64,000 nt of DNA from Metridium senile (GCA_949775045.1 OX459096.1:39293316-39357315); one strand, 5' to 3'. Shown: positions 33,901-48,234, counted from the first letter of the stretch. Numbers and translations are program-made. The notes: generated from the sequence alone by a model not told the origin.

Positions 33901-36290
33901 TCCACTAAACCCCTTCACTGTCCCTGGACAGGATTAGTGGAGGAGCGTCGAATGACAACGCTGTTATACACATGAATGGCACAAACACCTCAGGTGATGG
34001 CCGCAGGATCATGCAACAGCGTACAGTGAACAAATTTCATTCATTACTGTACTAGAATATTTGACTAAATCAATAAATGGATTAAAATAACAGCTGAGAA
34101 TTCTTCGTGCAACTGGTAAACAAATTAACTATTCGATTGACATTTGTAGACACAGTGACTAAATCGTTAGAGACAATTTCCAAAACTATAATGTGAGGTG
34201 AGACAGCTCTAATTTCACCACTTGAGGTCATCAAGTTCTTGATAATTTTGTCTAAAGTTCGACCGCCAATCCCCAGTAAAAACACCTGGCATTGCTCCTA
34301 AATCTTAAAATCCATTTGAACTTTCCCAGACAGCCGGGAGCGTCTAAAAATTGGTCTAAACGACATACGCATGAATGACCTAAAATCATCGCACGAGGGC
34401 GACAAGAGTCAGCCATCCAGAACTGAAAATCCCCATAAATTAACTTCTTAAAAACTTATCACTGACTTAAAAATTAATCTTTAACTGCTAGGAAGAAAAT
34501 ATTTAACTTTAAACGAATGAGAATCCCTCGATGGAACAGGAATAGGATAAAAATCCAGCAGTTAGGCTGTCATGAGCCAAGCCAGTGATGAAGGGGGGCC
34601 TATTATAGGTTGGCGTTTTTTTGCCAATTCTAGAGGGTGGTTTTCGGTATTGTTGCAATTTTTCTGTCGGGTTACAGTTATGGAGATGCTGGTCGGTTGC
34701 GTAAAAATTGCTGATTTTGCTGCTCGGTTTTCGGGTTTAATGCGCTTTAACATGCGGATTTCGGTTGAAAATATATGTTTAAATAAGATATCGTTACTGT
34801 TGATTTCAAAACGTATCAAGACTATCAAATTTAATGATTTTATTCGGTAGTGAGTAGGAAAGTGTAAGATAAATGGCGCTTTTAAACAAAACATGGCGAT
34901 TGCGGTTTTTCGCGATTTTTTTGTGGCGGTTAACCGTAAAACATGACGAAAAATAGCGGTTTTGCGGTATGACGAACCCCTATAAATAGGACCCCATGAA
35001 GAGTGGTGATGAAAAGTTGCCGTGCGAAGAGGTGATAATGTGACCGGAAGAAATGACCGGTCTCAGGTCATAAAATTATTTATTTCCGGTGGAAATGAAA
35101 TGTTCTTTATCTGAAGTATCAACGAAGCGTGAACTAGCTTGCCTAAACTAAACGCTTACCAATCAATCACACCGGTCTGTTTTTAATATTTGAAGTCATG
35201 AATCAAGCCAATACAACCCTTTCAATAAGCATCAAGCTGTTTTCCATGTAGTCAAGTTCAAAAATTGTACGGTAAACTTACAGTTTGTGCAGAAATGGAT
35301 CAATCAATGAAAGCACATGGCCGCCAACTACTAGACAACCGCTTCGCGAACGACGACCAATAGTGAGCTATGAAGAAGAGGATATAGTTTGTCACTTGTC
35401 AGTCTTTTGCTAATCTCCTCCTTGATCGAATATAGTCTTTTCATACAAGTTATTTTGTAAGCAGACTCCATATTTCATCTTTTTACTATAACTTTTTTTT
35501 AATTTATAATAATATTCTAACAGGATGCTCCTTCACTTTAGTGATTTTCAAGAAGGTCCTGTAAACTAATTAATATATATCATATGACGTAGTTAAAAAG
35601 TAGAAGGCAAATTATTGATACAAAGTGAGAAAAAAATACAATTATGCAAAAATGCAAATAGTTAAATAGTTCATTCAGAAAAAAGACTTAAGTTTGGAAA
35701 TTTTTGAAGATTGTTTAACAGCGTCACTTGTGTTCCATTCTTTAATGGCATGATAGGACAGCCTTTACTTCCCCCAATTTGTTTTAACTATTGGTAATCG
35801 ATACTCGTTTCCATGGCTTGTCAGTTGTGTCCATGCTCATTCAATTTGGTGAACATCAGATTAGAGGATTGCAAATTGTTCTTACATTTGAAAACATACA
35901 AACATCGATGATAGTGTCTACGTTGAGTAAGCTCTTTCCAGTTAAGTTCCCTTCGTGCTTCAGATGCTGAGGACTGGAGAGGGCGATCCAGTATGATCTT
36001 GGCAGCTTTGTTGTGCAGGGTTTGAAGTGATTACTTTACTTGTGAACTTCACTGAAAATCTTGCTGGAAATGATCTTTCTGAACAGTGACAGCTCATGTC
36101 AAAGTTTAAGCCAATCAAATTTAGCAACTTAAATTGGAGAACCAATCAGATTGCGAATTTCAAATTGTTTTTGACATGCGTGACAGATAAGTGGCTTTTT
36201 GATGTAAACAAACGATCGTCAACATGTTTTCATACTGTATACAAAAGCCTTTAATCTTAATATCACGATTATTTTTCTTTAATTTCTGGT
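33901..36290. other. 2.4-kb interval, no gene recognised
   Basis: Only short frames, none with a family signature or supporting splice structure. The stretch 34,560-34,990 is rich in GCGGTTTT-type words (ATGGCGATTGCGGTTTTTCG). Nothing else stands out. Confidence 0.4.
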
Positions 36291-36309
36291 CGGCCATATA
36301 TTATAATAA

Positions 36310-36468
36310 GTTATTGACCGAGCTTGTTTGGTCCGGATAGGAGGATATTTGATCTTGTTTTTTTTTTCGCGGCACGGACAGCGCCTTCGGCTTGGCCCGT
36401 ACAATCGCGAAAAAAAAAAGAACTCGACCAAATATCCTCCTATCCGGACCGCACGCTCGGTCAATAAC
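36310..36468. mobile_element. 159-bp foldback MITE beside partial repeat A
   Basis: GTTATTGACCGAGC and complement at the ends; arms also pair at GGTCCGGATAGGAGGATATT. Its right edge meets repeat A sequence. Confidence 0.75.
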
Positions 36469-36469
36469 A

Positions 36470-37130
36470 TATATATCTGACAGAATAGTCAATTCTACTT
36501 AACACAAAAACTGAATTTTCATATTAAATTGACAATAAAAAAAATTGAGAAAAAGAATTGAGATTGTTTGTTGTAACTTTTAAGTTACTCTTTAAAAATA
36601 TAGAAACAATCACGCTTGGCATATAATGCTGTTTGTAATTAATTATGCATGTATGTCTGTGAAACTTTGAGAAATTCTGAAGCAAATAATGTATTCATTT
36701 GACGTGCCCGTATTTCCATGAAGTAAAACTAATCAATTATGAATTAACTATCGATTTCTCATAGCTAGTGTTATTATTAGTAGCTATTTAAAACTTTCTC
36801 TCTAATTTGCTTAAAATATTTCGTATAGCATTGCAGTTGCAACTAATTGTAGAAACAGGGATATTTTCTATTATAAATTCAAAACCTTTTCACTATATTA
36901 CAAACATATGTAAAGAAAACAGAAGAAAGAGCTAGAGAAAAAGGAGAAAAGAGAAAAAAAAAAACAGAAACAAGATGGAAAACGTTAGCGATAAAAGGAA
37001 ATGTAAGCAAAAACGAAGAAAGAAAAACGAAGAAAGAACAAGAAGTATCCTAATTATAGCCGCAAAGTTTAAGTGTACATATCGCGATAAAAAGTGCAAT
37101 AAGGTTTATTACTCATCATTGGGAATCCGT
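36470..37130 (+). repeat. Repeat A, partial copy without the TTTACC MITE
   Basis: Matches 4150-5030 of A copy 1 but lacks the 355-bp MITE (site near 36,690). It then joins a gypsy integrase fragment at about 37,131. Confidence 0.7.
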
Positions 37131-37335
37131 TACTGGCCCAACTGCACTAGACTGATGTGAAGGAATGGTGCAAGAAATGTGAACTCTGTGCATTACGTGC
37201 TGGACCACGCCCTACTCCAAAGGCGCAATTGAAAACACACGTAGTCGGAGGCCCGCTAGAGAGAGTCGGAAAACAAAGACCCTTATCAAAACCATCGTAA
37301 AACGTCATAAATAATGCCAAAGCGTTTACGATCAT
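37131..37335 (+). pseudogene. Gypsy integrase fragment plus inverted-arm sequence
   Basis: Repeats 2925-3052 of the first gypsy relic (CCAACTGCACTAG, GCAAGAAATGTGAACTC, GGACCACGCCCTACTCCAAA), then from 37,277 the arm sequence ATCAAAACCATCGTAAAACG. The same junction type occurs at 3145, so arm and fragment travelled together. Confidence 0.7.
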
Positions 37336-38549
<1,214 letters not shown>

Positions 38550-39369
38550 ACTAAATGTTTTTTTTTAATTTGCTTTGAAAGAGTTGTATGAATGACTAGA
38601 TTTTATTTCATCAGGTAATGAATTCAAAAGTTGTGGGCCTTGGAATGCAATGGTAATTTTTTTAATATTAGTTCTACAAAAGTGGGGTCTATAATTCTCC
38701 GCATACCTAGTCGGGTAAGAATGTATTTGTGAGTTTGATTTAATAACATATTTTGAAATGATTTGGGAAGTAATTTGTTATGAAATTGGTACATTTGTTG
38801 AGTATTGACATTCTTTAAGTTGAGAAGCTTATATTCATAAAAGAGAGGAGCAGTGTGGGAATCAAGTTAGATTTAGTGATGATTCGTATGGCACGCTTGT
38901 GAAGAGTATTGAGTCTATTTAAGGCAGTAGGGTAGGTGGATCCCCAAACAATATTACCGTAATATAAGTATGGATAAATGAGGGTATAATATAATTTGAT
39001 ATGAGAAATCTGTGAAAGAAAAAATTTGGATTTGGATAATACACCTATGGATCTTGCTATTTTACCAGAAATAGACCATATATATGAACCCAATACTTTA
39101 CATATAGAAACCAATGTTATAAATAAATGCCACCGTAGCGTATATATTTGATGTGTTATAAATATTTATTGGTATACAATATTGTCCCATATGGCACCTC
39201 ATCAGAAGTTCATAACCAGAAGTGTCCATCTTCATTGTTAACCTATACCCTATCGTAAAGATGTATAAGTTATTTTTAGATTTGCACGCTCAGCCAATCA
39301 TGGCGAGGAAATGTGAAACTTAATGTCTGATTGGTTAGGCGCTTTTAGCGTGACAGGCGAAGCAATAAA

Positions 39370-40046
39370 ATGGCGTCGCCGGTGACGGCGAATGTCAGTG
39401 TAAAAAGGGAGAAATTGCTCCGTTGTTTAGCAGAAAAAGGAAAACAAAATATAGCGGCTAAAGAGGCTGATAGTTTGCAAGTAGCAGTAGCAAAAGAAAA
39501 GTTTGAAGGCATTTCCAAATCACTACAAGAACGGGACGATTGGCCTGATTATCTCAGTGCGAATGTAGTCACAACTGCACAAAACCTGTTAAGCTAATTA
39601 TTTGAGCAAATGGTATCTGGAAGCTGAGTCTTATTAACCTCGTAGAAGTTATAGCAGAAGGGAAACTAAGTAACGATAGTCCAGACTGTATTGTTAATGA
39701 TGTAGTACGTTTAGCTACAGAAAGGCTAAGCAAGAACCATGTCCTTTGTAGAGGTCTAGGAGATACACACTACAAAAACATAGAAAGCCAGTTGGGTTAT
39801 TTCCCCAAATCACTAAAGATCGTTCGTTCTCCCAACGAAATAGTTTGCAGTCAGAGATGCAAAATATGGTACGTCCCAAAGCCAAAGCTGAAGCGACCAG
39901 CTGATGATTGCATTCAAAGCGTTTCTGTCTCCTGCTTCCATGAAAAGGGAATTATCGATTTGATATCCGACGTTGAATTTTTTTATAGCTTGCTTGAGAG
40001 CTTCGTTAGACTATATTCTTTCACTGTGACTTTTCATTTCGGTTGA
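39370..40046 (+). CDS. Unknown protein A of the 1.9-kb element (one frameshift)
   Basis: Starts ATGGCGTCGCC. First part: VKREKLLRCLAEKGKQNIAA, KEKFEGISKSLQERDDWPDY. After a shift near 39,597 it resumes as WKLSLINLVEVIAEGKLSND, CIVNDVVRLATERLSKNHVL, QLGYFPKSLKIVRSPNEIVC, KIWYVPKPKLKRPAD and ends near 40,046. About 220 residues, mixed charge, no membrane segment or signal peptide. Not recognised. Could be an accessory transposon protein or captured host gene. The break may be a short intron or a true frameshift. Confidence 0.5.
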
Positions 40047-40119
40047 TACACTCTAAGGGTATCAAAAGCCGACGTTTATTTTGGTAGGCTTTGCACTGAG
40101 TTCTTGTCGTTTGTTGTTG

Positions 40120-40301
40120 TGCAATGTATTTCCCTCGCGATTGTTCAGATTTCACACCTACCCGTGAATTCCTGTCTATCATGCGTAAACTTCCAACGGC
40201 GGACAATCGGGTTTTATTAAAACTTTGCAAGTTTACGCGTGATAGACAGGAATTCGCGGGTAGCTGTCAAATCTGAACAATGGCAAGGGAAATACATTGC
40301 A
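40120..40301. repeat. Foldback between the two convergent genes
   Basis: Arms pair through CAATGTATTTCC, TTGTTCAGATTT, GAATTCCTGTCTATCA and GTAAACTT. Could end both transcripts or be a nested MITE. Confidence 0.65.
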
Positions 40302-40436
40302 AAACATTAAAATTGAAAGTTAAAATTCTCAATCGAGCCACCTAAGATCTAAGGTATTAAAGACAAAATTCAGTAATACATTCATGACGTAAGTGTTATA
40401 AAATTGTGAATTTCTGCGGCGCTGAAAGACTTCAAT

Positions 40437-40988
40437 TTAAGATCGACTATTTGTCTCTTTCTTTACTATTTCTTCCAGGTTTGAAACAATCCAAATATCT
40501 GGCCCATGACACACATAGTTCCGCCTTCTTGTCGACTTTTTAATTTCTTTTTTACGGATCATTTCGATAAATTTTATTCTGAGACTAGTTGCCATTAGCG
40601 AAATCAACGATGGAATCTTGTCCGAACACTGCTTGTAAATATCGAGTCCACGTTCATCTTGGCATTCAACAATTTTCTCTTTCAATCTTTATTTTTGTTG
40701 TCGTACACAGAGCTTACGTTATCCACCATATCACATAATTTATTTTCCTCAACCTGCAATCTCTTATTTTGTCGTCGCTTTCTCTGCCCCTTCGGACCCT
40801 TCGTATCGTCATCATCAACTTCTTCGTCTGAACTATCTGAACTATCTGAAAATGTTTCCGTTTCACTCTCACTATTTTCTTCAGATGTAGAAAAGTCGTC
40901 TTCGTTTGTACTTCTGTTCTCTACAACATTTGGAATTAAGTTTTCGTCCATGAATATTATTTGTGAACTTTCAACGCCGGACGCCATT
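40437..40988 (-). CDS. Unknown acidic protein B of the 1.9-kb element (one frameshift)
   Basis: Starts at ATGGCGTCCGGCG (about 40,988). N-terminal half: an acidic Ser/Glu/Asp tract (SESETETFSDSSDSSDEEVD), then a basic cluster KGQRKRRQNKRLQ that resembles a nuclear localisation signal. After a break near 40,683 the frame continues KEKIVECQDERGLDIYKQCS, KIPSLISLMATSLRIKFIEM, RKKEIKKSTRRRNYVCHGPD, IWIVSNLEEIVKKE. About 185 residues. Composition suggests a nuclear, possibly DNA-binding, protein; function unknown. Confidence 0.5.
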
Positions 40989-41910
40989 TTTTGACTGTCA
41001 CGCCATCTCACCCTCGTCAATTCAACCAATCAGATTACGCGCTAAAAATAACCTATACATCTTTACGATAGGGCATAGGTTAACAATGAAGATGGACACT
41101 TCTGGTTATGAACTTCTGACCTTATATGTTGCTTCCAATTAAGATTTTCATCAATGAGAACTCCAAGAAACTTTTTTTTTTTTTTGTTCTATAATAGTGT
41201 TGTCAATTTTGAAACATAAATTTCCTAATGTAAATTTCTTCTGTCTTGCTTTAAATACTACATAGTTAGTTTTTTTAACATTTATAGATAACTTATTTGC
41301 AATTAGCCATTTAGATACTTAGAATAAAAAACGCTAGTGTCATTAGCAAAAAGAATAAACTTTAGCAAATCAGAAGAATAAGTAATATCATTCATGTATA
41401 AAAGAAACAGGAGCGGACTGAGGATGCTGCCCTGAGGAACACCACATTTTACTGTCTGGTATTCAGAAGAAACATTTTTGTAATCGACATATTGTTTGCG
41501 ATCATTCAAATAATTTTTAATCTAATCAAGAGCTAAGCCTCTTATGCCATAATGTTCAAGCTTATTTAGTAGGATATCATTTACTGTGTCAAAAGCTTTT
41601 GATAGATCTAGAAAAACTCCAGCACACGTTTCTTTGTTATCAATAGAAGAAGATATTTGATTAACAAGATGCAATAAAGCCAAACTAGTTGAGTGATTAG
41701 AACGAAAGCCATATTGATGTTTATAAACGATGTCATGTTTCTCAATAAAATTGGTTATTCTTACTGCAAATTGCTTTTTCAAAACATTTTGAAAGGGCTG
41801 GTAATATAGAAATTGGTCTATAATTATTAAAAAAAGATGAATTATCATTTTTAAAAGCAGGAATAATTCTGCCTATCTTAATGTCACTAGGAACTATGCC
41901 TGAGGATATT

Positions 41911-42394
41911 TAACTTTATTTTCACATACTCTATTATTACTTCAGATAGACAATACTATGATTTTAATCGAAAAAACTTAGTTTGCAAATGATTTGAGTC
42001 CGTCAAAGAAACAACATAGCAAACGAGTTCACAATCGAGTTGAAATAAGCTAAAAGTGAGTTCATTTGACTTACCTAACGGCAAACTTTAAAAGCACTCC
42101 AAAAGTCGCATTTGACTGATCAAGAACACACATACTCAATGAAATTAAAGACAGCTCCTTATTTTAACATCATAAAGTTTAAAAAAGTTATATTATTACC
42201 CGAGAAAAAGATGTTCAAAGCCTATATATTTTGACGTCGTTTGATGATCAATGAACACAGGTAGGATTAGACCATACAACACAGGAAGCCCAAGGCTACA
42301 CGGCATTCTTTTAGTACATGTTTAAACTATGAAAAAAAGGAAGAAAACTTACTTTCTAAAAACAGCGATAGCCAAATTTTACAAAACTGCTCTA
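41911..42394. other. No gene seen
   Basis: AT-rich bridge between the LINE 5' break and repeat A copy 2. Confidence 0.4.
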
Positions 42395-45300
42395 TTACTA
42401 TCTCTATTTAGAAATCGTACCGAAAAAAGGATATTTTCGCCAGTAATCAAGCAAAACAACACCAAACTGCCTTGCCACTGCGTAAAAAAATGAATTTTTC
42501 CAAGTCAAAAATCATGAACCTCGGCAATTTTTTTATGGAAAGTAGAATTATTCTAACGTTTTTAACTTCTTGGCCATAAAATATGGTCAGAATTTCTAAA
42601 ATGGCGAGTCTAGAACGATTTTTCATTGCAAAACAAACACAACGTCTACATTTGGTCCTGATATATTTCCATTGAAACGATTAACCAATCAGCGTGCGAG
42701 AATTCCCACCAATGAATTTAATATTCACATGTTATCCGAAAGCAAAACAAAACAAACAACAAAAAATATGCTGTATCAAATTAAAAATTGTGTTGCAGAT
42801 TTTGGTTTGAGAATACTTACTGAATGCCACAGCATTCATTACTTAGGGATTAGACATTTTCAACAATATGATAACTGTTATGACAAGCGAAAAAATACCT
42901 GGAAATTTATGGAATACCTGGCATTTATCTCGATAATTATCATGGGTCGTTTTTCGGCCATTCCGCATTTCTTCTAGAACACCGTCTTCGATCGCTAAAT
43001 CAGCATCTAGTTAATTCGTCAATCCAAAACTACACGGCACCTCAAAACTCACCGAAAAATATAAAACGCTGGACCAAACTTTTTACCCAGAGCTTGTAGA
43101 TTTATTCAAGTACAAAAGAAAAGTTTTGAATGTCAAGTAAAAGGGGAAAAAGGAACAATATACTAAGTGAAAGGCTTACTTTACGAAATCTGCATTTTGC
43201 GAAACGAAACGAAATATTTCGCAAAGTGCAGAAAAATTATAATTAAGCATCAGCACTAGCTTTGCAAAACATTTTGCAAAGTGCAGAAATGAGATAAAAG
43301 TAAAACATTTTAATTTTAACATTTTAACATTTTAATGTTGTTTTTAAAAAAAAAAACATGTATGTACGTACCTCGAAGTTTAGTGTCTTTCAGTACTGGC
43401 ACTTTTCTTTTTAGTAGCACTTCCTATGTACTGAAATAGTACGATCGCCCTATCGAAGTCGGCGTCGAATAGTTAGATCTCTAGAATAAGACCCGTTTTG
43501 TTTTGTCTGCCGATAGTTTGAGGTTACAGGTTGTAGCGGTGCTATATGCATATTTTTATAATTTTGTATAACTGCATCATCTAACCGCTCAAACATACCA
43601 GCACGAAATAACATCTCGCTCTGTCAGACGGTTTTTTCACAAATAAAGAGAGGCGAGGTGGTTTGTCCATGGTGAATTTTAAACGAAAACGGGGTCTAAA
43701 TAAGTATTCAAGGTGGGAAAATTGCGATGAAAAATTACTCTTTTGATTTTCAAGTTGACGATATATACTTGAACTATACTGGCCAACAATGTATCAGTAT
43801 TTTTCAAAGCCCGAGCAAATGTTTTTTTTAATTGTTTAATTAATAGAAAATGAAAATACTGTTTCTTATACTAGCTAAATATTTTTCTATCTGACAGAAT
43901 AGTCAATTCCACTTAACACGAAAACTGAATTTTCATATTAAATTGACAATAAAAAAAATTGAGAAAAAGAATTGAGACTGTTTGTTGTAACTTCAGTTTA
44001 AGTTACTCTTTAAGAATATAGAAACAATCATGCCTGGCATATAATGCTGTTTGTAATTAATTATGCATGTATGTCGGTGAGACTTTGAGAAAGTCTGAAG
44101 CAAATAATGGGTGTTTACCATTTACATGGAAAATCCGGTTTTTTCGGACAGACTTCAAATGGTACACCATCTTCCAGTGGAAATTTACCGGAAAAAGAGG
44201 ACTTCCTCGAGAGGTATTCCATTTTTTCCAGACTGGAATGAATTCCCGGAAAATTGTGTACCATTTGCACGATTCCACTTTTAAACTCGGTCTAGTTAAC
44301 CGGATTTTCCATGTAAATGGTTAACAGCCAGATAGCCCACAAGATAGCCCACAAGCAGAGTTTGGGCGTAGAATTTGCAAACCGGAAAACTGTTTACCAT
44401 TATGGAACGGAATACCCCGTTCCCAAAATAACCGGAATTTCCATGTAAATGGTAAACAACCACGTTCCATGAAGTAAAACTAATCAATTATGAATTAACT
44501 ATCGATTACTCATAGCTAGTGTTATTATTAGTAGCTATTTAAAACTTTCTCTCTAATTTGCTTAAAATATTTCGTATAGCATTGCAGTTGCAACTAATTG
44601 TAGAAACAGGGATATTTTCTATTATAAATTCAAAACCTTTTCACTATATTACAAACATATGTAAAGAAAACAGAAGAAAGAGCTAGAGAAAAAGGAGAAA
44701 AGAGAAAAAAAAAACAGAAACAAGATGGAAGACGTTAAAAGGAAATGTAAGCAAAAACGAAGAAAGAAAAACGAAGATTATTTTGAACATCTTTACAAAC
44801 CTTTTCTATGCAATGTGGATACATGAATTTTGCCTGGATATATTCTCAAGTACATATAAAGTATTTTAGTACCTAAAATCTGTCCAGTTGTTCAGCGGTG
44901 AGTTTTGATTTGTTTGGTCGTCGAACTCTGAATATAGTAGTAACCCACAAACAAAGCAAGAATCCTTCATTTGTTTTAGCATAGACACATTCTTTAGATA
45001 GCAAACTTAAAGAAAATGGGGCCCATTCGTTTTAAGGTGGCCCAGGGGTATTTATTTACATAAAAAAATTAGAAATTTAAAAATTGGGATTATAACTAAT
45101 CATTGTCTCTAGTTTATAGATATTTAAACGTTTTTTTATCAGTCGTGATAGTGCTTCACACAGTACGTCAATGTCACTAAAATTTGACCTTCAGACTGGG
45201 AAAGCATTGTACAACATAGTGGTGAGTAACGATTTCGAAAGCAATGATTTTATTGTGCGTCTCTGTTCGATTCTTTATAAGCTATACATTTGTGTGTTCT

Positions 45301-45797
45301 ATTTTGAGTACTCATATTTCCTAAGCTTGCAAGGTCTCGATTAATTTGGCCATTCAAGTGGTTTCAGATTTTTAGAAATAGCCATAAAATCTCAAAGTCG
45401 AGTTCGCGTTTGCAAGCGCATTGCTCTTACGACATCAGTATTTTTAAAATAACGTTTAAATATCTATAAGCTAGAGACAATGATTAGTTATAATCCCGAT
45501 TTTTAAAGCAATCGGAGAAGTTTTTGCGCCAAAATTTGAAGTTCAAAACAAAAAATCGTTTTTACGTAAATAAATACCCCTGGGCCACCTTAAGGGTGAA
45601 AATCGGCCTTGAAGTTCGCGAATATTGCCGTATCAACACTAGAAATCTGTGGTTTTTGGGCTTCCTGTGTAACTTGTAAAACGGCTCGTTCGGCCTTCGG
45701 GAACGTTCAAATATTGTCTTTATAGTCAGTAATATTTTTTTCTCGACAATAAAAGTTTCTGATGTTAGGAGCGTTTTTTATAATTTTCTTTGATTTT
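42395..45797 (+). repeat. Repeat A, copy 2 (3.4 kb, tandem with copy 3)
   Basis: Begins ATCTCTATTTAGAAATCGTA and carries all A landmarks, the TTTACC MITE (44,104-44,460) and Y2. It ends at 45,797 where copy 3 starts again with the same ATCTCTATTTAGAAATCGTA. The first 1.04 kb matches 45,811-46,848 almost perfectly, so the duplication is recent. The 101-codon frame at 42,672 is repeated at 46,092 with one residue change. Confidence 0.8.
45036..45589. mobile_element. Element Y2 (554 bp), TTAA-flanked
   Basis: Clean copy of the Y family: GGTGGCCCAGGGGTATTT ends, TTAA both sides (45,032-45,035; 45,590-45,593). It contains the CTATACATTTGTGTGTTC site where PLE1 inserted in Y1. Non-coding. Confidence 0.85.
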
Positions 45798-46943
45798 GGA
45801 TTTTCTTATCACTATCTCTATTTAGAAATCGTACATCAACCGAAAAAAGGATATTTTCGCCAGTAATCAAGCAAAACAACACCAAACTGCCTTGCCACTG
45901 CGTAAAAAAATGAATTTTTCCAAGTCAAAAATCATGAACCTCGGCAATTTTTTTATGGAAAGTAGAATTATTCTAACGTTTTTAACTTCTTGGCCATAAA
46001 ATATGGTCAGAATTTCTAAAATGGCGAGTCTAGAACGATTTTTCATTGCAAAACAAACACAACGTCTACATTTGGTCCTGATATATTTCCATTGAAACGA
46101 TTAACCAATCAGCGTGCGAGAATTCCCACCAATGAATTTAATATTCACATGTTATCCAAAAGCAAAACAAAACAAACAACAAAAAATATGCTGTATCAAA
46201 TTAAAAATTGTGTTGCAGATTTTGGTTTGAGAATACTTACTGAATGCCACAGCATTCATTACTTAGGGATTAGACATTTTCAACAATATGATAACTGTTA
46301 TGACAAGCGAAAAAATACCTGGAAATTTATGGAATACCTGGCATTTATCTCGATAATTATCATGGGTCGTTTTTCGGCCATTCCGCATTTCTTCTAGAAC
46401 ACCGTCTTCGATCGCTAAATCAGCATCTAGTTAATTCGTCAATCCAAAACTACACGGCACCTCAAAACTCACCGAAAAATATAAAACGCTGGACCAAACT
46501 TTTTACCCAGAGCTTGTAGATTTATTCAAGTACAAAAGAAAAGTTTTGAATGTCAAGTAAAAGGGGAAAAAGGAACAATATACTAAGTGAAAGGCTTACT
46601 TTACGAAATCTGCATTTTGCGAAACGAAACGAAATATTTCGCAAAGTGCAGAAAAATTATAATTAAGCATCAGCACTAGCTTTGCAAAAAATTTTGCAAA
46701 GTGCAGAAATGAGATAAAAGTAAAACATTTTAATTTTAACATTTTAACATTTTAATGTTGTTTTTAAAAAAACAACATGTATGTTCGTACCTCGAAGTTT
46801 AGTGTCTTTCAGTACTGGCACTTTTCTTTTTAGTAGCACTTCCTATGTCACAGGAAATGGCTCTATGCAATCACATGTGGTGATTGATCAATGAATTGTA
46901 TAAGTCTATTCAAATATATGTTGGATTGTATAGTTGGGTACAA

Positions 46944-47620
46944 CTATAAAATCCTACATGGTATTGTATAAAGGATTGGATTAGTCCTATAAAATCCTAC
47001 ATGGTATTGTATAAAGGATTGGATTAGTCCTATAAAATCCTACATGGTATTGTATAAAGGATTGGATTAGTCCTATGCAATACTAACATGGTATTGTACA
47101 GAGTATTGGATAGATCAATTCAATACCACTGTAGGATTGTACAAAGGATTGTCTAGTTCAATTCAATCATATATGGTATTGTACAAAGTATTGGATAGAT
47201 CAATTCAATAACACTGTAGTATTGTACAAAGGATTGTCTAGTTCAATTCAATCATATATGGTATTGTACAAAGTATTGGATAGATCAATTCAATAACACT
47301 GTAGTATTGTACAAAGGATTGTCTAGTTCAATTCAATCACATATGGTATTGTACAAAGTATTGGATAGATCAATTCAATAACACTGTAGTATTGTACAAA
47401 GGATTGTCTAGTTCAATTCAATCATACATGGTATTGTACAAAGGATTGGATAGATCAATTCAATAACACTGTAGTATTGTACAAAGGATTGTCTAGTTCA
47501 ATTCAATCATACATGGTATTGTACAAAGTATTGGATAGATCAATTCAATAACACTGTGGCATTGTACAAAGGATTGCCTAGTTCAATTCAATCATACATG
47601 GTATTGTGTAGTGGGTAGAT
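46944..47620. repeat. Left subterminal array of the CACTA-like element
   Basis: Three exact-period 43-bp units (TACATGGTATTGTATAAAGG) from 46,944, then about six 85-bp units (ATTGTACAAAGGATTGTCTA, ATTGGATAGATCAATTCAAT). The 85-mer is two related half-units of about 43 bp. Confidence 0.9.
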
Positions 47621-48234
47621 CAAATCAATCAAATATATGAATTGGTTCAATGCAACAATGGGATATTTAGCAAATTAAGTTAGTCAATGATATAGTAAAA
47701 TCAAACCTTTTATTTCAGTTTCAATTATAAAAACACATTCCAATAATATCATGAAGATAGGGAATTGATATTTATGACATTTGTATTGTACATAGTCTTC
47801 CAATAATCCGAGTTGGTCGACATTAAAATCAGTAATTAGCATTTAATGTTATGAAGTTTACAATAATTGTATAGTCGACTGTGAAATTTCAATTCTACTA
47901 AAAAAGTGCATTTTTAATTACCTATAACACAATGCACGATAAGTCATTTGAAACCATGACTCCCAAGAATACTGCCCACTGGAAGTAACATTAATTTACA
48001 TGGCTTTCTGGGGCAAAAATACCCATAAATCACTATGAAATAACCTATACAGTTATGACAGCACTGTTACCTCCCTCGCCTCAATTTATAAATGCTTTCT
48101 AAACAACATCAGATGTCATATTACTTCCCCGGCCTTCCCAGGGAGTCAAGGTTTTTATTGACCGATGCAAAAAAGTTCCATTTCAAATAAAAATTATATT
48201 TTTCTTTAAGTTGGTTGTAGTGTACGAAAGCCGA

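Larger units (their letters stand above)
39202..41119. mobile_element. 1.9-kb inverted-repeat element with two convergent genes
   Basis: About 80-bp inverted ends start TCAGAAGTTCATAACCAGAA. The end sequences diverge just before an ATGGCGTC start codon on each side. One gene reads rightward from 39,370, the other leftward from 41,0xx, and a small foldback lies between them. Target duplication not resolved; about 85 bases left of the element (39,115-39,201) are also not LINE sequence, so the full insertion may be larger. No DDE motif recognised. Confidence 0.65.
38550..41910 (-). mobile_element. 5'-truncated CR1/L2-like LINE, split by a 1.9-kb element
   Basis: Minus-strand ORF2 remains, in several frames: NYRPISILPALSK (about 41,830), YGFRSNHSTSLALLHLVNQI, GVFLDLSKAFDTVND, LEHYGIRGLALD, VKCGVPQGSILSPLLFLLY, LKFILFANDTSVFYS, then KFLGVLIDENLNWKQHI (about 41,140). 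After the insertion it continues GKIARSIGVLSKSKFFLS, YPYLYYGNIVWGSTY, LHKRAIRIIT, and the C terminus FQGPQLLNSLPDEIKSS (about 38,600). The RT active site should be F/YADD but reads FAND, losing a catalytic Asp. Inactive. Confidence 0.8.

Noticed and set aside
34562..34894. Overlapping frames of 92 and 110 codons
   Set aside because: No recognisable motif, opposite strands open at once, and no splice or promoter context.
39180..39205. Hammerhead-like CTGATGAG on the minus strand left of the 1.9-kb element
   Set aside because: Stem II pairs poorly and no GAAAC follows, so only a chance match can be claimed.
42395..46848. Two LTRs of one retrotransposon
   Set aside because: The near-identical 1-kb blocks at 42.4 and 45.8 kb are direct repeats, but no gag-pol or primer-binding site lies between them, and further A copies show they are part of a larger 3.4-kb unit.
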